Positions 1-6,407 of a stretch of DNA of 12,272 nucleotides are shown here, in pieces. The DNA comes from an uncultured bacterium (lineage in GTDB: Bacteria; Patescibacteria; Microgenomatia; Levybacterales; UBA12049). Made by a program: the position numbers and the translations under genes. Position 1 is the first letter of the stretch; each line of letters opens with the position of its first letter. Location: NCBI GenBank assembly GCA_946885425.1, contig CAMPGJ010000024.1:1-12272 (forward strand), in the 5' to 3' direction. Below the pieces are notes generated by a model that ran no database searches, was not told where the DNA came from, and was given only the letters and a program-made list of their open reading frames with translations.

Positions 1-1608
1 CTCATAGAATTTTACATAATCTCCTTTCTTTCCAAAGACTGCAAGATTTCCGGCTCCAAGTCCGATTATCCCAATGCGGATATTCTTTTGTCCGTTTTTA
101 GCAGCTCGCTCTTGGATGCTTTTCATTCCAAGCCCTACGCCGCTTTTATCACCATAATAAATAATTGGTTTATTGTGTAGAGGTCCTGATTCAATTTGGC
201 ATCCATGATTAATTTTTCCATTTAATATACATAGTATTGTATAGTTATCCTTTACATCTCTGCTAACCCTGATTGTGCCATAGAAATTTCTCCAAATTCC
301 AATGGTTGAAGATGATTGAACAGCATAATTTAGAAGACTGATAAAGACGAAGAAAGCGGTAAGTACAGTAAAGATAAAAACAGTACGTTCTTTTTCTGAT
401 AAGAAATTGATGCGTGAGAGAAATGATTGTTTGTTTTGTAAAAGCGCAAAGGCGGCGATAAGTGAGCTGAGAAATAATCCAAGAAGAAATTCCCAAAATA
501 ATCCTTTAAATAATAGAGGAGCCATAATGGCAACTATAGCCGATCCTATCGCGCTGCCAAGTGCGATAAGTAAGTAAAATAGATTGAGATGAGCTGGTTC
601 GGGTTTTTTATCATACAACTCACCATGGCATAGCATGAAGCAGAAAAAGAGGAATAATGAATAAATGAAGATCTCTGGGAATATTCCCAATAATCCGCCA
701 CTATAGAGAATAGCTAAAATTATTGGGATAGAGATTAGGAAACCGCACGCATAAAATTGTTTCATATATTTATGCCGGGGGTCAAAGCAGAGTATGAAAG
801 AAAAAAGATATATTCCCAGAGGTAGTAACCAAAGAAATGGGATGGGCGCAATTGTTTGGGTAAGCTGATTACTGCTGCTGCTGAGCATGATAGAAGATAC
901 GGCCGGCAGAGCTAGCCAGGCAAATGCGGTACGGCGTGGAACTTTGCTTAGAATCAGGCGTACAGTGGCAGCCGAAGTTTTTTTTATTTTTTTATTGGAT
1001 TTAATTATAAGGATGGTAGCAAGAACTATAAGGATACTATAAAGAATAAAGAGTACCGACCAAAAATTGGCTTGATTTTTAATAGGAAGCAGCGGTTCTA
1101 CTAAAAATGGATATGCAATTATTCCTAAAAGAGAGCCAGCATTGGATATAGAGTATAAAGAATAGGGTGTTTTTTTATGATTTACGTTACTGTACCATTT
1201 TTGGAGCAAAGTACTTGTAATCGAGAGAATAAAGTAAGGAAGCCCTACACTTATTGTTAAAATTTGGAGAATTTGTACCGTAGGAGAGAATGTGTCAGGT
1301 AGCTTCCATGATAAGTCGGGAGTCAACGGTGTGCTCCATGTAGTAAAAGCAAAATAGATAAAGATAAGTCCGGTAGAGATAGTAAAAAGGTGAATAAACG
1401 TTTGGAATCTTAATGGCAGTTTAGTTAATAGATATGAATAAAGGTACCCGGCAAGGAGAAGAACTTGGAAAAAAAGCAATGTAGTTATCCAAACAAATGA
1501 TGCTCCACCAAACCAAGGGAGAATATATTTGCCGATAAGCGGTTGGATTTGGAAAAGAAGAAAAGCTCCTAAAAAAATTGTTATTGAGAAGAGCCGGTAT
1601 ATGAGCAT
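1..1608 (-). CDS. Membrane-anchored spermidine synthase-like protein (partial, C-terminus beyond the left edge)
   Basis: An uninterrupted minus-strand reading frame runs from ATG at 1608 (or 1617) to base 1, giving about 536 residues with the C-terminus missing. The N-terminal part is a polytopic membrane domain beginning with FQIQPLIGKYILPWFGG followed by VWITTLLFFQVLLLAGY. This matches the family of fused membrane/spermidine-synthase-like proteins (typically FQPLIARLLLP..GGSPAVW..). After about ten hydrophobic segments comes a soluble part with RNFYGTIRV, then LNGKINHGCQ, then a Rossmann SAM-binding motif I, IGIIGLGAGNL, close to the window edge. The aminopropyltransferase catalytic residues lie outside, so polyamine synthesis is not proven; many fused members have no known substrate. 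The start at 1608 is preferred because a perfect TGCTATAAT (1628-1620) lies so close that ATG 1617 would fall upstream of the transcription start. The gene diverges from aclB. Family assignment is confident; function is not. Confidence 0.85.
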   Translation of the reverse strand, partial: MLIYRLFSITIFLGAFLLFQIQPLIGKYILPWFGGASFVWITTLLFFQVLLLAGYLYSYLLTKLPLRFQTFIHLFTISTGLIFIYFAFTTWSTPLTPDLSWKLPDTFSPTVQILQILTISVGLPYFILSITSTLLQKWYSNVNHKKTPYSLYSISNAGSLLGIIAYPFLVEPLLPIKNQANFWSVLFILYSILIVLATILIIKSNKKIKKTSAATVRLILSKVPRRTAFAWLALPAVSSIMLSSSSNQLTQTIAPIPFLWLLPLGIYLFSFILCFDPRHKYMKQFYACGFLISIPIILAILYSGGLLGIFPEIFIYSLFLFFCFMLCHGELYDKKPEPAHLNLFYLLIALGSAIGSAIVAIMAPLLFKGLFWEFLLGLFLSSLIAAFALLQNKQSFLSRINFLSEKERTVFIFTVLTAFFVFISLLNYAVQSSSTIGIWRNFYGTIRVSRDVKDNYTILCILNGKINHGCQIESGPLHNKPIIYYGDKSGVGLGMKSIQERAAKNGQKNIRIGIIGLGAGNLAVFGKKGDYVKFYE

Positions 1609-1619
1609 AGTACTCATCG

Positions 1620-1628
1620 ATTATAGCA
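1620..1628 (-). promoter_or_regulatory. Extended -10 promoter of the spermidine synthase-like gene
   Basis: Read on the minus strand this is TGCTATAAT, a perfect TGn-extended -10. Transcription would start near 1613, leaving only about 4 nt before ATG 1608. No good -35 is seen at the expected distance. Confidence 0.6.
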
Positions 1629-1705
1629 ATTTTGATTTAATTTTTTATAGACAATATCTTTTAATATAACTTTATTAGCATAAAAATGTTCATATCTCAT
1701 ATGTA

Positions 1706-1714
1706 TGTTAAAAT
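1706..1714 (+). promoter_or_regulatory. Extended -10 promoter of aclB
   Basis: TGTTAAAAT is a TGn-extended -10 with five of six consensus bases. The expected start of transcription is about 1721, almost at ATG 1723, implying a leaderless transcript. It lies inside the longer reading frame that would begin at ATG 1705, which argues against that earlier start. Confidence 0.5.
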
Positions 1715-1722
1715 ATTTAAAT

Positions 1723-2904
1723 ATGGCGAGGAAAAAAATAAGTGAGTGGAAAGCAAAAACATTACTTGGGGAAACTTTACAAATTCCTTATAGAGGAATA
1801 TCTGTGGATCGTTCTTTTGATCTTAGTACCATTGATGACCATGCTCGCTATGTTGTAAAGGTTGATGAGGGAGTGAAAAAGCGGATGAAGAAAGGATTAG
1901 TAGGTATAAATAGAACAGCTCAGGAAGTAAGTGAGGATATTCAAAAATTTGCAAAAGAGGGCTATAAGCATTTTCTGGTTGAACCTTTTGTTCCTCATGA
2001 GCGGTCTTCCGAAAAATACATATCTATTGAACGGATCAGAGAAGGATTGCAAATTTTATATTCTGAAAAAGGAGGAATTGACGTAGAGGAGAGCCAGGAA
2101 TCAATTCAGAAAATTATATTGACAGAAGAATCAAAGGTATCAAATCTTGCAGAAATATCAAAAGCTTTTAATTTAGAAGAAGATATTATTGATAAATTAT
2201 TGGAACTGTTCGGCAAGTATCATTTCTCCTTTTTCGAAATAAATCCTTTGGTAGTCGAAAATGAAAAATTTTACTTTTTAGATATTGCGGCAGAGGTAGA
2301 TAGCACCGGAGAATTTTTTATTCAAGAGAAAGGATGGACAGAAGAAGATTTTCGAGCCGGAACGGAGCAAGACGCAACAAATGAAGAAAAAAATATCATC
2401 TTACTTTCTCAAAAAAGTCAGGCATCTTTTAATATATCAGTCCTCAATCCAAATGGCTCAATTTTCTTGTTGCTTTCCGGTGGAGGAGCAAGTATTGTTT
2501 TGGCAGATGAAGTATACAATTTAGGATTTGGAAAACAGATTGCTAACTATGGAGAATATAGTGGAAATCCAAATGCGCAGGAGGTATATATCTATACAAA
2601 GAATATTTTGGAATTGCTTCTTAAATCATCATCAGCAAAAAAAGTGTTACTTATAGGTGGTGGAGTGGCAAATTTTACGAATATAAGTACAACGTTTAAG
2701 GGTATTATTGAGGCACTTGATGAAAAAAAAGGGGATTTGCTAAGACAGCAAGTGAAGGTATTTGTTCGTCGTGGAGGCCCTCATCAGCAAGAGGGACTGG
2801 CATTGATGGAGAAATTTTTGAAAGAAAATAAATTGTACGGATTTGTTGGAGATCAAAGAATAACATTACCTGATGTTGTGAATATGGCAGTTGAGAATTT
2901 ATAA
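1723..2904 (+). CDS. aclB: ATP-citrate lyase, ATP-grasp/citrate-binding subunit (AclB)
   Basis: This is the smaller subunit of a two-subunit ATP-citrate lyase, equivalent to the N-terminal part of animal ACLY. With AclA it cleaves citrate and CoA, using ATP, to acetyl-CoA and oxaloacetate. Residue numbers count from ATG 1723. An ATP-grasp fold comes first (KKGLVGIN near 57, HFLVEPFVPH near 83). EINPLVV (Asn174) and LDIAAEVD (Asp187) supply the expected Mg-ATP ligands. A citrate-binding Rossmann domain follows with SGGGAS, NYGEYSG, IGGGVANFTN and VRRGGP (the citrate-contacting Arg region). About 393 residues is normal for AclB. The loop that reads KRRGK in human ACLY reads KKRMK here. Start 1723 is preferred over 1705 because MARKKISEWKAKTLL aligns with the ACLY N-terminus (MSAKAISEQTGKELL) and a promoter overlaps the extra codons. 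No Shine-Dalgarno is seen. aclA follows after 120 bp. Confidence 0.93.
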   Translation: MARKKISEWKAKTLLGETLQIPYRGISVDRSFDLSTIDDHARYVVKVDEGVKKRMKKGLVGINRTAQEVSEDIQKFAKEGYKHFLVEPFVPHERSSEKYISIERIREGLQILYSEKGGIDVEESQESIQKIILTEESKVSNLAEISKAFNLEEDIIDKLLELFGKYHFSFFEINPLVVENEKFYFLDIAAEVDSTGEFFIQEKGWTEEDFRAGTEQDATNEEKNIILLSQKSQASFNISVLNPNGSIFLLLSGGGASIVLADEVYNLGFGKQIANYGEYSGNPNAQEVYIYTKNILELLLKSSSAKKVLLIGGGVANFTNISTTFKGIIEALDEKKGDLLRQQVKVFVRRGGPHQQEGLALMEKFLKENKLYGFVGDQRITLPDVVNMAVENL

Positions 2905-2911
2905 ACATAAG

Positions 2912-3012
2912 TGTCATTCCTTTGAACAGGGAATCCAGAAGGTACAAATAATTCTTCCTTATAAAAGGGTAGATTTTTATACTACTGGATCTCCGCGTTC
3001 GTGAGGATGATA
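2912..3012 (+). repeat. MITE-like inverted-repeat element between aclB and aclA
   Basis: Two arms of about 33 bp (2912-2944 and 2980-3012) are imperfect inverted copies. The left carries TGTCATTCC...GGGAATCCAG and the right CTGGATCTCC...GAGGATGATA. The pattern resembles the widespread intergenic repeats of the type GTCATTCCCGCG...GGGAATCCAG. The middle 35 bp are AT-rich and no coding capacity is seen. The right end merges with the presumed -10 of aclA. Confidence 0.6.
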
Positions 3013-3016
3013 ATTA
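3008..3016 (+). promoter_or_regulatory. Possible extended -10 upstream of aclA
   Basis: TGATAATTA is a TG-extended but weak -10 (four of six) placed 8 nt before ATG 3025, the same geometry as for aclB. It overlaps the end of the inverted-repeat element. Low confidence because the hexamer is degenerate. Confidence 0.3.
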
Positions 3017-3024
3017 AATAATCT

Positions 3025-4818
3025 ATGTTAGATATCAATAAACTAAGAAATACAGAAGCGCGTATTATAACTGTAGGTAGTTATCCTGCCATTATTCAAT
3101 CAATTTTAGATTTTGATTTTTTGTCTGGAAAAGAGAATCCTTCTATAAAGGTTATTATCGCCACAGGACGTAAGTTTGAGAGATATTTTTTTGGTAAAAA
3201 AGAAATTCTTATCCCAGTCCATGCTTCTTTTGATGAATTGCCTGAGAAAATAAAAAAAGATATCAATCTTTTTCTCAATTTATCTTCAGGTCGTAGAGTC
3301 TTTTCCTCAACAGAAGCGATCATGGGTTCATTGTCAAATCTTTTAGGTGGAGTTATCTTTGCAGAAAATGTCCCCGAGCAGCATGCACTCTCTCTTTATC
3401 AAAAAGCTAAGGAGAACAATATATTTCTAATTGGTCCTTCAAGTATTGGTCTTCTAATCCCCGGCATGTTGAAGCTTGGTCCAATTGGGGGTGTAGATGT
3501 TAAGCAGCTTATTGAGGCGAATTTATTTACTCAGGGAACTGTTGCTGTACTTTCTTCATCAGGTGGTATGACAAATGAGATTATTAATACAGTTATTCAA
3601 TATGGTAAACGTATTTCTTTTTCTCTTTCATTTGGTGGTGAGCGCTTTCCGATGACTACACCTCATAATGCATTCCTTGCTGCAGAAAAAGATGCCCAGA
3701 CAAAAGCGATCGTTTATTTTGGTGAATTAGGTGGAACTGATGAATATGATATTGCTGAGCTTATAAAGACCAATCAGGTTACAAAACCTGTTATTTGTTA
3801 TATCGCAGGATCAGTCGCCGAAATGTTTGAAAATCCTCCGCAATTCGGTCATGCAAAAGCCCTAGCCCAAAAACAAGAGGAGACAGCAGGAGGGAAAAGG
3901 CAGATGCTCAAAGAAGCTGGAGTGCAGACATCTGACTCTTATTCAGAATTTTTAAATATGATCAAACGAATAGAAAGTAGTCCGTTTGGTGAAAAGGACT
4001 ATGCTACAATTGGAGAGGATATGGCTCAAAGACAACCTGCGCTTATTACCACAAGCATATTTTCTCAGAAAGATGGGCAACCATATTTGTTGGGAGAAGA
4101 TTTATTGCAGTTAGCAAATAACGACTCATTTGCATCGATTGTTGCATCTCTTTTTCTTGGTCGGAAAATTAAATCAAAAGAATTAGAAAATTTTGTTGAT
4201 TTTGTGCTGCGTATATCAGTTGATCATGGACCATCTGTCTCGGGTGCTATGAATACTATTGTTACTGCTCGGGCTGGACGAGATCTTGTATCGTCGTTAT
4301 CTTCAGGATTGCTCACCATTGGACCGCGTTTTGGTGGAGCGATTAATCAAGCAGCGATTAATTGGTTAAGCGGCGTACAAGAAAGCCGGAGTCCATCGGA
4401 TTTCGTTGAAGATTTTGCAAGTAAACGGCAATATATTTCTGGTATTGGACATAAAAAATATAGATCAGATGCTCCTGATCCGCGAGTAGCAAAAATTAAG
4501 TCTTTTGCAGAGAATTTATCACAAAGTCGTTTTACAATCTTTGCTCTTTCAGTAGAGAAACTAACAACAGCAAAAAAAAGTAATTTAATTCTCAATGTTG
4601 ATGGAGCAATTGCTTGTGTGCTTTTGGATATTTTATCTGAAAAAGAAGGCTTGGATGAAAAAGAGCTACTGAGACTTACTGAAGTTGAGTTTTTTAATGC
4701 ATTTTTTATTCTTTCCCGCTCTGTAGGATTCATTGCTCATTTTCTTGATCAAAAACGTTTGGATGAAGGCCTTTTGAGGTTGCCAGAAGAGTTAGTAGCG
4801 GAAGCAGAGTTAGAATAA
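3025..4818 (+). CDS. aclA: ATP-citrate lyase, CoA-ligase/citryl-CoA lyase subunit (AclA)
   Basis: This is the large subunit of ATP-citrate lyase, matching the C-terminal half of ACLY at a normal length (597 residues). The N-terminal CoA-binding and succinyl-CoA-synthetase-alpha-like domains carry IGPSSIGLLIPG (136-147), SSSGGMTNE (177-185), GELGGTDEY (Glu234, equivalent to an essential ACLY glutamate) and FGHAKA, whose His276 is the phosphohistidine. The citrate-synthase-like C-terminus has VDHGPSVSGAMNT (His401), LTIGPRFGGA, GIGHKK (His476) and LILNVDG (Asp526), so the citrate-synthase-type catalytic His/His/Asp set is present. GIGHR of ACLY reads GIGHK here. The end FIAHFLDQKRLDEGLLR also matches ACLY. 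Gene order aclB-aclA is as in Chlorobium. The 120-bp gap holds an inverted repeat, and no Shine-Dalgarno is visible. Its pathway role is unclear because no other TCA genes are in the window. Confidence 0.95.
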   Translation: MLDINKLRNTEARIITVGSYPAIIQSILDFDFLSGKENPSIKVIIATGRKFERYFFGKKEILIPVHASFDELPEKIKKDINLFLNLSSGRRVFSSTEAIMGSLSNLLGGVIFAENVPEQHALSLYQKAKENNIFLIGPSSIGLLIPGMLKLGPIGGVDVKQLIEANLFTQGTVAVLSSSGGMTNEIINTVIQYGKRISFSLSFGGERFPMTTPHNAFLAAEKDAQTKAIVYFGELGGTDEYDIAELIKTNQVTKPVICYIAGSVAEMFENPPQFGHAKALAQKQEETAGGKRQMLKEAGVQTSDSYSEFLNMIKRIESSPFGEKDYATIGEDMAQRQPALITTSIFSQKDGQPYLLGEDLLQLANNDSFASIVASLFLGRKIKSKELENFVDFVLRISVDHGPSVSGAMNTIVTARAGRDLVSSLSSGLLTIGPRFGGAINQAAINWLSGVQESRSPSDFVEDFASKRQYISGIGHKKYRSDAPDPRVAKIKSFAENLSQSRFTIFALSVEKLTTAKKSNLILNVDGAIACVLLDILSEKEGLDEKELLRLTEVEFFNAFFILSRSVGFIAHFLDQKRLDEGLLRLPEELVAEAELE

Positions 4819-4820
4819 AT

Positions 4821-4904
4821 AATATCCAATGCCAAATATCAAATTTCAAATATCAAATGACGAGAGAGATATAAATTGGACGTTGGATTTGGGCATTAGA
4901 TATT
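4821..4904 (+). repeat. AT-rich palindromic intergenic element between aclA and murB
   Basis: The arm AATATCCAATGCCAAAT (4821-4837) is complementary to ATTTGGGCATTAGATATT (4887-4904) apart from one mismatch and one bulged base, forming a long hairpin. The middle contains direct repeats of AAATATCAAAT/TTTCAAAT type. It lacks a T-run, so it does not look like an intrinsic terminator. It fills almost the whole aclA-murB gap and ends 11 nt before the murB ATG. Confidence 0.6.
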
Positions 4905-4915
4905 CAGATTGAATT

Positions 4916-5884
4916 ATGACTATAAAAAACGATTATCCATTATCAGAAATACTTTGGTATAAAGTTGGAGGTAAGGCCAAATATTATATTTTCGCGGAAA
5001 ATAAAGAAGATGTTTTGCAGGCGTTTGATTTTATTAAAGAAAATAAGCCCCAGCGAATCTTTATTTGTGGGCTGGGATCCAATCTTATTTTTTCTGATGA
5101 TTATTTTGATGGGCTTGTCATGCGAATTTCTACAACCGATAAAACGAATTCTCTACAAATTATTGACAAGGACGCGATTGAGGTTTTTGGAGGAGTAGTT
5201 CTAGACGATCTTATTACATTTTGTTTTGAAAATAGTTTAGTTGGTCTTGAGTGGGCTGGAGGTTTACCTGGTACAGTGGGAGCCGGAGTGCGGGGGAATG
5301 TCGGGGCATTTGGAGGAGAGATTAAAGATTCATTTATCAGCGCTGAAGTTTTGGAAATGAAGGATGGTGGATATGAGACATATGAAATCGGACGTGAAGA
5401 TTTTCATTTTTCGTATAGAAATAGCATTGTAAAAGAGAAGAAAAATCTCATTGTACTTTCTGCCCTGTTTCAATTTAAAAAAGTAGATGCTGAAGAATTA
5501 GAAAAAGCAAAAGAAGTTTATAAAAAGAGTGTTGACTATCGTAAGACAAATCATCCGATTGAGTATCCCACCTGCGGATCTGTTTTTAAGAATATTCATA
5601 CTAAGGAAGATGTGGCAAAGATACTATCTGTTTGGCCTGAGACGCAAGAATTGGTTGATGGGAAGTGGCATGGGAAATTTTCAATGGGATACATTATAAA
5701 ACGTTTGGGGTTAACCGGTTATAAAGTAGGCGGCATGGAAGTATCTCCAAAACATTCAAACTTCATCGTTAATCTGGGGGGAGCTAAAGCAAGTGATAGT
5801 AAAGCGATAATTTCTGAAATACAGAAAAGAGTTTATGATACATTTGGTTTTTCACCGGAAGTTGAAGTTGAAATAGTCCAGTAA
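4916..5884 (+). CDS. murB: UDP-N-acetylenolpyruvoylglucosamine reductase (MurB)
   Basis: MurB is the cytosolic FAD enzyme that reduces enolpyruvyl-UDP-GlcNAc to UDP-MurNAc with NADPH, committing precursors to peptidoglycan. At 322 residues the protein is normal in length. The FAD-binding fold shows NDYPLSEILWYKVGGKA at the start, CGLGSNLIFSD (51-61) and GLPGTVGAGVRGNVGAFGG (116-134). The catalytic half carries FSYRNS (165-170, substrate-site Arg), YPTCGSVFKN (Ser222 is the expected proton donor), GYKVGGMEVSPKHSNFIVN and the terminal PEVEVEIV containing the last active-site Glu. No catalytic residue appears missing. It stands without other mur genes nearby. The upstream gap is taken up by a palindromic repeat and no Shine-Dalgarno precedes ATG 4916. 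Its last codons contain the -35 of the next promoter (TTGAAA at 5868). Confidence 0.96.
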   Translation: MTIKNDYPLSEILWYKVGGKAKYYIFAENKEDVLQAFDFIKENKPQRIFICGLGSNLIFSDDYFDGLVMRISTTDKTNSLQIIDKDAIEVFGGVVLDDLITFCFENSLVGLEWAGGLPGTVGAGVRGNVGAFGGEIKDSFISAEVLEMKDGGYETYEIGREDFHFSYRNSIVKEKKNLIVLSALFQFKKVDAEELEKAKEVYKKSVDYRKTNHPIEYPTCGSVFKNIHTKEDVAKILSVWPETQELVDGKWHGKFSMGYIIKRLGLTGYKVGGMEVSPKHSNFIVNLGGAKASDSKAIISEIQKRVYDTFGFSPEVEVEIVQ

Positions 5885-5896
5885 CTCTGTTACAAT
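5868..5896 (+). promoter_or_regulatory. Strong sigma70-type promoter for the leader-orf117-lysS unit
   Basis: TTGAAA (5868-5873), a 17-nt spacer and TACAAT (5891-5896) match consensus at five of six bases in each hexamer, and TG at 5888-5889 extends the -10. The start of transcription would be near 5903, 7 nt before the leader-peptide ATG. The spacer end also carries a small inverted repeat GTAAC-TCT-GTTAC (5881-5893). Confidence 0.75.
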
Positions 5897-5909
5897 GACA
5901 AAGAACTAT

Positions 5910-5960
5910 ATGAATAGACTTGCAGTAATCGTTAAAAAGGCAAAGAAGCACTCCTCCTGA
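5910..5960 (+). CDS. Putative lysine-rich leader peptide (16 residues)
   Basis: ATG 5910 opens a 16-codon frame, MNRLAVIVKKAKKHSS, ending at TGA 5958-5960. Four of the five codons at 5934-5948 are lysine (AAA AAG GCA AAG AAG). It starts about 7 nt after the predicted transcription start and has no clear Shine-Dalgarno, so initiation would be near-leaderless, like other first genes here. The stop codon directly precedes the segment that can form competing hairpins, and a lysyl-tRNA synthetase lies downstream. The peptide itself is probably only a sensor. Whether it is translated is inferred from position and codon content, not proven. Confidence 0.55.
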   Translation: MNRLAVIVKKAKKHSS

Positions 5961-6017
5961 GGGGTTCTTTGTTGCACAAACAATAAAGAAATGAGCCCCT
6001 GAAAGAGGGGTTTTTTT
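5942..6017 (+). promoter_or_regulatory. Candidate ribosome-mediated transcription attenuator (lysine-responsive)
   Basis: Four segments give mutually exclusive pairings. Segment 1 is AAAGAA plus CTCC (5942-5947, 5951-5954), inside the lysine codons and the end of the leader ORF. Segment 2 is GGGGTTCTTT (5961-5970). Segment 3 is AAAGAA (5985-5990) plus CCCCT (5996-6000). Segment 4 is AGGGG (6006-6010), followed by seven T. Pairing 1:2 or a ribosome at the stop codon leaves 3:4, a terminator, free to form. A ribosome stalled on lysine codons would cover segment 1 and let 2:3 form, blocking the terminator. This follows trp/phe-type leader logic. Energies were not computed, and a translational mechanism is possible because CTCCT near 5951 can also pair with the orf117 Shine-Dalgarno. 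Confidence 0.55.
5994..6017 (+). terminator. Intrinsic terminator-like hairpin with T-run
   Basis: CCCCT (5996-6000) pairs with AGGGG (6006-6010) around a GAAAG loop, with G5995 and A5994 adding weak pairs to T6011-T6012. Seven T follow at 6011-6017. It lies 10 nt before the orf117 ribosome-binding site, too close to be only the end of murB, which supports a conditional (attenuating) role. Confidence 0.65.
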
Positions 6018-6026
6018 ATGGGCAAG

Positions 6027-6033
6027 AAAGGAG
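6027..6033 (+). promoter_or_regulatory. Strong Shine-Dalgarno of orf117
   Basis: AAAGGAG ends 6 nt before ATG 6040. It fixes the start of orf117 and contrasts with the plus-strand first genes, which lack such a site. Confidence 0.8.
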
Positions 6034-6039
6034 ATATAT

Positions 6040-6393
6040 ATGAGTGAAATTAACAGACAATGGGGGATAATAACCCCAGAAATAAAAAAAGAATTGGTGA
6101 CAAATCCTACAATTGCTGCTGAGGTAAATGGACGATATATTAGTGTTATTTTTGATGCAAAGAGAAATGACCGTGGTCCTCATGCTGCTTATTCATTAAC
6201 GAAAAATAGTGAAGGTAAAATTGTTTCTGAAACTGTAGGTATTGGGAGAACAGAAGATGACGCTTTAGGCGCGGCAGTTGGTATGGTAGCGCATAGGACG
6301 CTTGGTAAAGAATTAAAGGATATAAGAGAGGAAAAGCCTTTAGATGAAAGTAACTATAAGGCAATAAGAACGAGTGACTATATAAATGATTAG
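6040..6393 (+). CDS. Hypothetical protein, 117 residues, between the attenuator and lysS
   Basis: I do not recognise this protein. It is soluble, with no signal peptide, membrane helix or cysteine. The visible pattern is an N-terminal helix (ITPEIKKEL), a likely beta region (VNGRYISVIFDAKRND, HAAYSLTKNSEGKIVSETVGIG) and a helical stretch with small residues (TEDDALGAAVGMVAHRTLGKEL), then a charged tail rich in Asp, Lys and Glu. The start is fixed by AAAGGAG 6 nt upstream. It follows the leader and terminator directly and ends 14 nt before the lysS ATG, so it should be co-transcribed with lysS when the terminator is read through. That neighbourhood suggests a role linked to translation or lysine supply, but nothing in the sequence shows it. 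Confidence 0.7.
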   Translation: MSEINRQWGIITPEIKKELVTNPTIAAEVNGRYISVIFDAKRNDRGPHAAYSLTKNSEGKIVSETVGIGRTEDDALGAAVGMVAHRTLGKELKDIREEKPLDESNYKAIRTSDYIND

Positions 6394-6401
6394 TGTATAA
6401 T
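6374..6401 (+). promoter_or_regulatory. Internal leaderless promoter of lysS
   Basis: GTGACT (6374-6379), a 16-nt spacer and a perfect TATAAT (6396-6401) lie at the end of orf117. The predicted transcription start coincides with the A of ATG 6408. If active, it would give lysS a supply of mRNA independent of the upstream attenuator. Confidence 0.5.
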
Positions 6402-6407
6402 TGAACT

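Noticed and set aside
263..533. Two short minus-strand frames within the left-edge gene
   Set aside because: They lie out of frame inside the spermidine-synthase-like gene, whose own frame is open for 1608 bases with clear family motifs.
1705..1722. Upstream ATG 1705 as the aclB start
   Set aside because: It overlaps the extended -10 TGTTAAAAT, and alignment with the ACLY N-terminus begins at ATG 1723.
5897..6039. Lysine riboswitch (L-box) or T-box before lysS
   Set aside because: The leader is about 140 nt with a translated-looking ORF in the middle. It has none of the multi-helix core of an L-box and no T-box AGGGTGGNACCGCG sequence.
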